Shown in pieces: positions 59,419 through 64,000 of a stretch of 64,000 nucleotides of DNA. Position numbers and translations under genes: made by a program. Where the stretch lies: NCBI RefSeq assembly GCF_000184345.1, contig NC_017583.1, positions 868,001 to 932,000 on the forward strand, read 5' to 3'. The notes beneath the pieces were generated by a model. That model saw nothing but the letters and a program-made list of their open reading frames with translations. It ran no database searches and had not been told where the DNA came from. The DNA comes from Spirochaeta thermophila DSM 6578 (GTDB lineage: Bacteria > Spirochaetota > Spirochaetia > Winmispirales > Winmispiraceae). How positions within the stretch are numbered: the stretch's first letter is position 1; each line of letters opens with the position of its first letter.

Positions 59419-60495
59419 ATGGAACGAAAGCGCATTCTCACGGGTGACAGACCGACGGGGAAGCTGCACCTGGGACACTATGTGGGTTCTCTCGCCAACA
59501 GGGTGAAGCTCCAGGACGACTACGAGTGTTTCTTCATCATCGCCGACCTGCACATGCTCACCACGAAGCCGGAGAAGAAGGACGTGGAGGCGATCGCGGA
59601 GAATGCGAGGGAGATGGTGCTCGACTACCTGGCGTGTGGGATCGACCCGGAGAAGTCGGTGATCTACCTGCAGTCCGCCGTTCCCGAGGTGTACGAGCTC
59701 AATCTCTTTTTCGAGATGCTCGTGACGGTCCCCCGTCTTCAGCGCATCCCGACTCTCAAGGAGATGGCCCAGGCTGCGCACCTGGAGGAGATGCCTCTGG
59801 GGCTCCTCGGGTATCCGGTGCTCCAGGCGGCCGATATCCTCCTCCCCCGAGCCCACGTGGTGCCGGTGGGGAAGGACAATGTGCCGCACGTGGAGCTGAC
59901 CCGGGAGATCGCGCGCAGGTTCAATTTCCTCTACGGCGAGGTCTTTCCCGTTCCCGACCCGCTGGTGGGTGAGGTTCCCACACTGGTGGGGATCGATGGT
60001 GCGGCGAAGATGTCCAAGTCGCTCGGGAACGCCATCCTCCTCTCCGACGATCCTAAGACCGTGGAGAAGAAGGTCTTCAAGATGTACACGGATCCGAACC
60101 GGGTGCGTGCAGATGTGCCTGGAAGGGTCGAGGGTAATCCGGTGTTCATCTATCACGATATTTTTAATCCCAACAAGGAAGAGGTTGAGGATTTGAAGCG
60201 TCGGTACCGGGAGGGGAAGGTGGGGGACGTGGAGGTGAAGGAGAAGCTCGCGAGGGCGCTCAATGCCTTCCTGGATCCCATCCGAGAGCGGCGTGAGTAC
60301 TTCCGCCGGCAGACGGGTCTGGTGGACGAGATCCTCTACGAGGGGACCATGCGGATGAGGGAGGAGGGGAGGAAGACCCTCATCGAGGTGAGGAAGGCGA
60401 TGGGGCTCGCCGGGGTGTGGAACAGGATAAGCAGAGGGGCGGAGCGGCGGAGAAAGAAGCAGGAGAAGGGGGGTACGGATGCGGATGAGGCGTGA
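59419..60495 (+). CDS. trpS: Tryptophanyl-tRNA synthetase
   Basis: A 358-residue class I synthetase. [17 protein letters not shown] carries the HIGH motif and [13 protein letters not shown] the KMSKS loop. A C-terminal Lys/Arg-rich tail ([10 protein letters not shown]) is slightly longer than in the E. coli enzyme (334). AAGGAGAGGGGGC precedes the ATG at 59419; an upstream in-frame ATG at 59275 lies before the promoter. It overlaps the HAD gene by 17 bases. Confidence 0.95.
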   Translation: MERKRILTGDRPTGKLHLGHYVGSLANRVKLQDDYECFFIIADLHMLTTKPEKKDVEAIAENAREMVLDYLACGIDPEKSVIYLQSAVPEVYELNLFFEMLVTVPRLQRIPTLKEMAQAAHLEEMPLGLLGYPVLQAADILLPRAHVVPVGKDNVPHVELTREIARRFNFLYGEVFPVPDPLVGEVPTLVGIDGAAKMSKSLGNAILLSDDPKTVEKKVFKMYTDPNRVRADVPGRVEGNPVFIYHDIFNPNKEEVEDLKRRYREGKVGDVEVKEKLARALNAFLDPIRERREYFRRQTGLVDEILYEGTMRMREEGRKTLIEVRKAMGLAGVWNRISRGAERRRKKQEKGGTDADEA

Positions 60496-61192
60496 GTGCG
60501 CGCCGCCCGGTATCCGGGCGGCGATCTTCGATATGGATGGTACGCTCGTCAATTCGGAGGATGTGTATTGGGATGCGGACTGCGCCTTTCTCGATCGGTA
60601 CGGGATTCCTCACGATGATGCCCTGCGCGAGTACATGATCGGGAGGGGGACGAAGGGGTTCATCGAGTGGATGCGTACGCAGAAAGAGATCCCCAGGTCC
60701 GATGAGGAGCTGGCAAGGGAGAAGATCGGGCTCTTCCTCGAGCACGCCAGGGGCAGGGTGCAGGTGTTTCCCGAGATGCGGAGGTTGTTGGGGCTCTTTG
60801 AGGAGGCGGGGATGTCGTGTGCCCTGGCGTCGGGGTCTCCCCGACGGGTCATCGAGGTGCTGCTCGAAGAGACGGGGCTCGTGGGGTTCTTCCGGGTGGT
60901 GGTGTCGGCGGACGAGGTGGCGCGTCCCAAGCCGGCGCCGGATGTGTTCCTCGAGGCGGCGGGGAGGCTTGGGGTGGAGCCGGGTGGGTGTGTGGTCTTC
61001 GAGGACTCGGAGCCGGGGGTGCAGGCGGCGTTGGATGCGGGGATGGTGTGCGTGGCGATCCCCACGTTGGTGAAGGATCGCTACCCGGAGGTGTTCTACC
61101 AGGCGGATGTGTTGTTCGAAGGGGGGATGGGGGAGTTTTGCGCGGAGCGGGTGTGGGAGTGGCTGGGGTGTGGGGTGGGGGTGAGGAGGTAG
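60479..61192 (+). CDS. HAD-superfamily hydrolase, phosphoglycolate phosphatase/beta-phosphoglucomutase-like
   Basis: A 237-residue HAD enzyme. Motif I is [11 protein letters not shown], motif [11 protein letters not shown], motif [17 protein letters not shown] and motif [15 protein letters not shown], with a helical cap between motifs I and II. SGSP and PKPAP are usual for beta-phosphoglucomutases and sugar phosphatases. The start lies inside trpS (17-base overlap) with AGGGGGG upstream, so expression is coupled. Substrate unknown. Confidence 0.88.
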   Translation: MRMRRECAPPGIRAAIFDMDGTLVNSEDVYWDADCAFLDRYGIPHDDALREYMIGRGTKGFIEWMRTQKEIPRSDEELAREKIGLFLEHARGRVQVFPEMRRLLGLFEEAGMSCALASGSPRRVIEVLLEETGLVGFFRVVVSADEVARPKPAPDVFLEAAGRLGVEPGGCVVFEDSEPGVQAALDAGMVCVAIPTLVKDRYPEVFYQADVLFEGGMGEFCAERVWEWLGCGVGVRR

Positions 61193-61193
61193 G

Positions 61194-62012
61194 ATGGGAC
61201 TGGGGTCGGCGGTGGTGAGGGGGTTCCAGGAGGAGGTGCTGGGGTTCCACCGGCGCGAGGGGCGGGATTTTCCGTGGCGGCGCACGCGTGATCCGTACGC
61301 GATCTTCGTCTCGGAGATGATGCTCCAGCAGACGCAGACGTCGCGGGTGGTGGGGAAGTACGGGGAGTTCCTGGCGCGGTTTCCCTCGTGGGAGGTGCTC
61401 GCCGGGGCGAGGCTGGGGGAGGTGCTGGAGGTGTGGCAGGGGTTGGGATACAACAGGCGGGCGAGGGGGGTGTGGGAGAGCGCCCGGATGGTGGTGGAGT
61501 GGTGGGGCGGGCGGCTGCCGAAGGAACCGGAGCTGCTGGAGGTGCTTCCCATGGTGGGGCCGTACACCGCGCGGGCAGTGGCGACGTTCGCTTACGGGAA
61601 GCCGTGCGTGTTCATAGAGACGAATATCCGCACGGTGTTCCTCGATCGGTTTTTCCCGGGGAGGGAGGGGGTGCGGGATGCGGAGATTCTCCCATTGGTG
61701 GAGGAGACGCTCTATCGGGATGATGTGCGTACGTGGTACTATGCCCTGATGGATGTGGGGGCGGCGATCAAGGCGCGGAGGGGGAATGCAGGGCGCAGGA
61801 GCGCGCACTACCGGCGTCAGGGGAGGTTCGAGGGGTCGGTGCGGCAGGTTCGAGGGGCGGTGCTGCGGGTGCTGGTGAAGCGGGGTGGGTGTGAGGTGGG
61901 GGAGCTGGCGGAACGGCTGGGGAGGGGGAGGGAGGAAGTGGAGGGGGTGGTAGGGGCGTTGGAGCGGGAGGGGTTGGTGGTGAGGGAGGGGGGAAGGGTG
62001 TATGTGCCGTAG
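61194..62012 (+). CDS. HhH-GPD DNA glycosylase, MutY/Nth-like without iron-sulfur cluster
   Basis: A 272-residue base-excision enzyme. SEMMLQQTQT holds E41, matching the catalytic Glu of MutY; LPMVGPYTARAV (about 118-129) is the helix-hairpin-helix. The catalytic-Asp block, DGN in MutY, reads FIETNIRT, so Glu142 stands in place of Asp. The four-Cys iron-sulfur loop is missing and replaced by AIKARRGNAGRRSAHYRRQ. The last 65 residues look like a winged helix (GEVGELAERLG region, wing VVREGGRVYVP). Glycosylase activity is likely, but A:G specificity cannot be assumed. Confidence 0.82.
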   Translation: MGLGSAVVRGFQEEVLGFHRREGRDFPWRRTRDPYAIFVSEMMLQQTQTSRVVGKYGEFLARFPSWEVLAGARLGEVLEVWQGLGYNRRARGVWESARMVVEWWGGRLPKEPELLEVLPMVGPYTARAVATFAYGKPCVFIETNIRTVFLDRFFPGREGVRDAEILPLVEETLYRDDVRTWYYALMDVGAAIKARRGNAGRRSAHYRRQGRFEGSVRQVRGAVLRVLVKRGGCEVGELAERLGRGREEVEGVVGALEREGLVVREGGRVYVP

Positions 62013-62084
62013 AATGCGATTTGCATTTTCGTCATAAGAGTACTACTATTCTGAGTAGTACGTTGGCTTTCTAAGGAGGAGATA

Positions 62085-62564
62085 ATGATAGTGAAAGAGA
62101 TCATGCTCTTCGTTGTTGCGGTGGGTATCTGTCTTGGTGTTGGTTTTCTTGGCTCGTCTTTCACCATGCCTGCCATCGAAGGCTGGTACAGCACCATCGA
62201 GAAGCCCTCTTTCAATCCTCCCAACTGGATATTCGCCCCTGTGTGGACCGTTCTCTTTGTGCTGATGGGGATTTCTCTCTACCTCGTGATTCGGAAAGGG
62301 TTCTCTTCCCAGGTGGGCCTTGCGGTACTCCTCTTTGTGGTACAATTGATCCTCAACGTGCTCTGGTCGTTTTTCTTCTTCGCGCGCCGAAGTCCCGGTC
62401 TCGCGCTGGTGGATATCGTGATCCTCTGGGTCGCCATTCTCGCACTTATTCTGGTCTTTGTCCGGATAGAGCGTTGGGCAGGATACCTCCTCATTCCGTA
62501 TCTATTGTGGGTGAGCTTTGCCACTGTGCTCAATGCGAGCATTTTCGTGTTGAACCGCACTTAG
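62085..62564 (+). CDS. tspO: TspO/MBR-family membrane protein
   Basis: A 159-residue tryptophan-rich protein with five helices. WYSTIEKPSFNPPNWIFAPVW is the TspO signature and LNVLWSFFFFARRSP lies in helix 4. Bacterial TspO proteins bind tetrapyrroles and sense oxidative conditions. AAGGAGGAGATA precedes the ATG. It overlaps the end of the convergent phosphohexomutase gene by 4 bases. Confidence 0.92.
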   Translation: MIVKEIMLFVVAVGICLGVGFLGSSFTMPAIEGWYSTIEKPSFNPPNWIFAPVWTVLFVLMGISLYLVIRKGFSSQVGLAVLLFVVQLILNVLWSFFFFARRSPGLALVDIVILWVAILALILVFVRIERWAGYLLIPYLLWVSFATVLNASIFVLNRT

Positions 62565-64000
62565 GAGCGTGTACGACCTCGTGAAGCCTCCTCGTCGGCA
62601 CGTCGGATGAGGCTGTGCTGCCACTCGAGGAGGTAGTCGTAGAGGCCGGGGAGATGTGCGCGTGCATCCACCATCACACGGAAGACGGGTTCGGTCCCTG
62701 ATTTCCGCATCCACATGAAGGCGCATGGCTCGCCCTTTTCGTCTTTGAAGAGGATCCTGAGGCCTCCTTTCTGTGTGCCGGTGCGGAAGGAGGGGCCGAA
62801 GCCCACGTGTGTCTCGAGGCCTTCGTGGTGGTGTTCTTCGAAGCCGGTGATGCCGAAGCGCTCGTGGAGTTCGTTCGCGCGGAGTTCCCAGTCCGACAGG
62901 AAAAGGCGTTCGTAGGTGGATTTGAAGGCGGCCCGGTCCTCTGATCGGATGGTGAGACGTGCCTCAGGGGCACCTGTGCCGGTGGTGAGGTAGGCGGGGA
63001 GAGAGGAGAGTACGTCTGTGAGGGTGAAGTGGGGATGATAGGAGAGGCCCTTCCGGGCGCACCATCTCGCAAAGAGGGCATAGGGAGGTTCTCGCAGGGC
63101 GAGGATCTTGAGCACCGACCCGAGCGTGGCGAGGGGATCGCGTACCCGTGCCGGATGCACGATGCTCCCCCCGTTGGACCCTTCCCCCAGCACCCGCACC
63201 ACCCACCCCTCTTGCCGCAGCGCCTCCGCCTTCCCCACCACATGCGCCTCCCCCACCTCCGTGCGCACCACGTGCGCCCCGAACGCCCCCGCCACCTCCT
63301 CCACCCGCAGCGACGTCGGCCCGTTGCACACCACCGCCACCCTGTGCGCCTGTACCCCGCCGGGAAGCAGCGCATCCAGCCACGCCAGCTCGCCGAGCAC
63401 CGCGAGCGCGAACACCTCCTGTGCCCCCAGCGCCCTCACCCCCACCCCGGGCGCGCCGTACACCAGGTTCCCCCGATCGCCGTCGCAGTCCGGCACGTAC
63501 CCCAGCACCTCGCACTCCCGTTCCTCCACCACGCTCCTCACCAGGTCCGCGCACATCTCCAGCGACTCCCCCTCGGGCAGGATCTCGTGGACGAATCGTC
63601 CGGGTTCGGCATTGTAAAGGCGCACCTCGCATCCAAGGTCCTCCAGCACCTCCCTGTCCACGCTCGCCCCCCGGGCGCTCCCGTTGAGCTCCCCCACCAC
63701 CACCAGCCCTCTCCTGCGCACCCCCTCTCCCAGCTCCCTCCACCTTCGGGCCACTTCCTCCTCGGCCTCCCCCCCCGTGATCACCCGCCGCACGAACCCC
63801 CCGTACGCCCTGAGCGCCCGGTCCTTCCACCTGGCTTCCTCCTCCCACAGATCCGAAGGCGCCTCCCCCTCGAGGAGCCCCTCTGCCTCCGCCTCGCCGA
63901 GCCTCTCCACCTCCTCCCTGAACCTGCGTATGAGCTCGTTCGCCTCATCTGCAGAGAGCACCCCTCCCCTTGCCCCCACCTTGATCCCGTTGTGCCCCAC
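62561..64000 (-). CDS. Alpha-D-phosphohexomutase (phosphoglucomutase/phosphomannomutase), 5' end outside window
   Basis: At least 479 residues of an enzyme that interconverts hexose-1- and hexose-6-phosphates. VPDCDGDRGNLVYG is the magnesium-binding loop and MWMRKSGTEPVFRVM the phosphate-binding loop near the C-terminus. The edge residues GHNGIKVGARGG match the part just after the catalytic-serine TASHNP loop, so the serine lies beyond base 64000 and the GTG at the very edge is not the start. The middle domain is large for the family. Substrate (glucose, mannose or glucosamine) unknown. Confidence 0.87.
   Translation of the reverse strand: MGHNGIKVGARGGVLSADEANELIRRFREEVERLGEAEAEGLLEGEAPSDLWEEEARWKDRALRAYGGFVRRVITGGEAEEEVARRWRELGEGVRRRGLVVVGELNGSARGASVDREVLEDLGCEVRLYNAEPGRFVHEILPEGESLEMCADLVRSVVEERECEVLGYVPDCDGDRGNLVYGAPGVGVRALGAQEVFALAVLGELAWLDALLPGGVQAHRVAVVCNGPTSLRVEEVAGAFGAHVVRTEVGEAHVVGKAEALRQEGWVVRVLGEGSNGGSIVHPARVRDPLATLGSVLKILALREPPYALFARWCARKGLSYHPHFTLTDVLSSLPAYLTTGTGAPEARLTIRSEDRAAFKSTYERLFLSDWELRANELHERFGITGFEEHHHEGLETHVGFGPSFRTGTQKGGLRILFKDEKGEPCAFMWMRKSGTEPVFRVMVDARAHLPGLYDYLLEWQHSLIRRADEEASRGRTRS

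Noticed and set aside
1-64000. CRISPR array, tRNA or rRNA genes
   Set aside because: No regularly spaced repeats and no cloverleaf or rRNA-like sequence were noticed in the intergenic regions; a tRNA scan would be the decisive test.

Overview
The window is a gene-dense, GC-rich bacterial chromosome segment with lipoprotein signals, an outer-membrane beta-barrel, periplasmic binding proteins and many plant-polysaccharide enzymes (GH3 x3, GH5, GH43, two esterases, an alpha-glucan phosphorylase). With a single-chain glycyl-tRNA synthetase, an Fe/Mn superoxide dismutase, Rex, and exported proteins that begin with a GGKE-type sequence after the signal peptide, this fits a saccharolytic, probably thermophilic spirochaete such as Spirochaeta (Winmispira) thermophila. 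That assignment is inference from gene content, not a database match.

Layout. 1-6.1 kb is a rearranged glycan region: the start of a GH43 lipoprotein, an IS256-family element, a minus-strand operon encoding a LamG lipoprotein, an outer-membrane barrel and a second LamG lipoprotein, then an IS1595-family element that abuts a decapitated sugar-ABC permease. 6.1-25.2 kb is a carbohydrate block: an HTH regulator with a large sensor-like C-terminus, a complete five-gene family-5 oligosaccharide ABC transporter, an MFS exporter, three GH3 enzymes, an AraC regulator and an esterase lipoprotein, then a DUF1576 membrane protein with a small unknown protein and a cytidine-deaminase-like enzyme. 25.2-33 kb holds ilvD, trkA-trkH, a SASA-type acetylesterase lipoprotein and a GH5 glucanase. 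32.8-38.2 kb holds a SmtB/ArsR repressor with a Zn/Cd P-type ATPase and a biotin module (birA-bioY-ecfA-ecfT). 38.3-46.8 kb is mixed: LVIVD lipoprotein, glgP, alpha/beta hydrolase, AEC permease, a degenerate HD-GYP protein, a membrane TPR-like protein and an alanine-type aminotransferase. 46.9-52.5 kb is an operon of three tRNA synthetases (gltX, glyQS, tyrS) running into an ABC permease/ATPase pair. 52.5-64 kb holds rex, sod, an SH3 lipoprotein, an AI-2E/PerM permease, pabC and pabB, two exported proteins, trpS, a HAD phosphatase, an iron-sulfur-free HhH-GPD glycosylase, tspO and the end of a phosphohexomutase.

How the parts fit: surface and periplasmic enzymes trim hemicellulose or beta-glucan, lipoproteins and the barrel probably bind and pass oligosaccharides through the outer membrane, the ABC transporter imports them, and the GH3 enzymes finish hydrolysis. 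Regulation is unusually readable: many genes have TTGACA/TATAAT-like promoters with 17-base spacers, and several carry palindromes on the promoter (metal repressor, BirA, a LacI-type site at glgP). Promoter positions also show that several 5'-most possible start codons are wrong.

No CRISPR array, prophage, rRNA or tRNA gene was found by reading. All functional calls rest on motif recognition; no searches were run.
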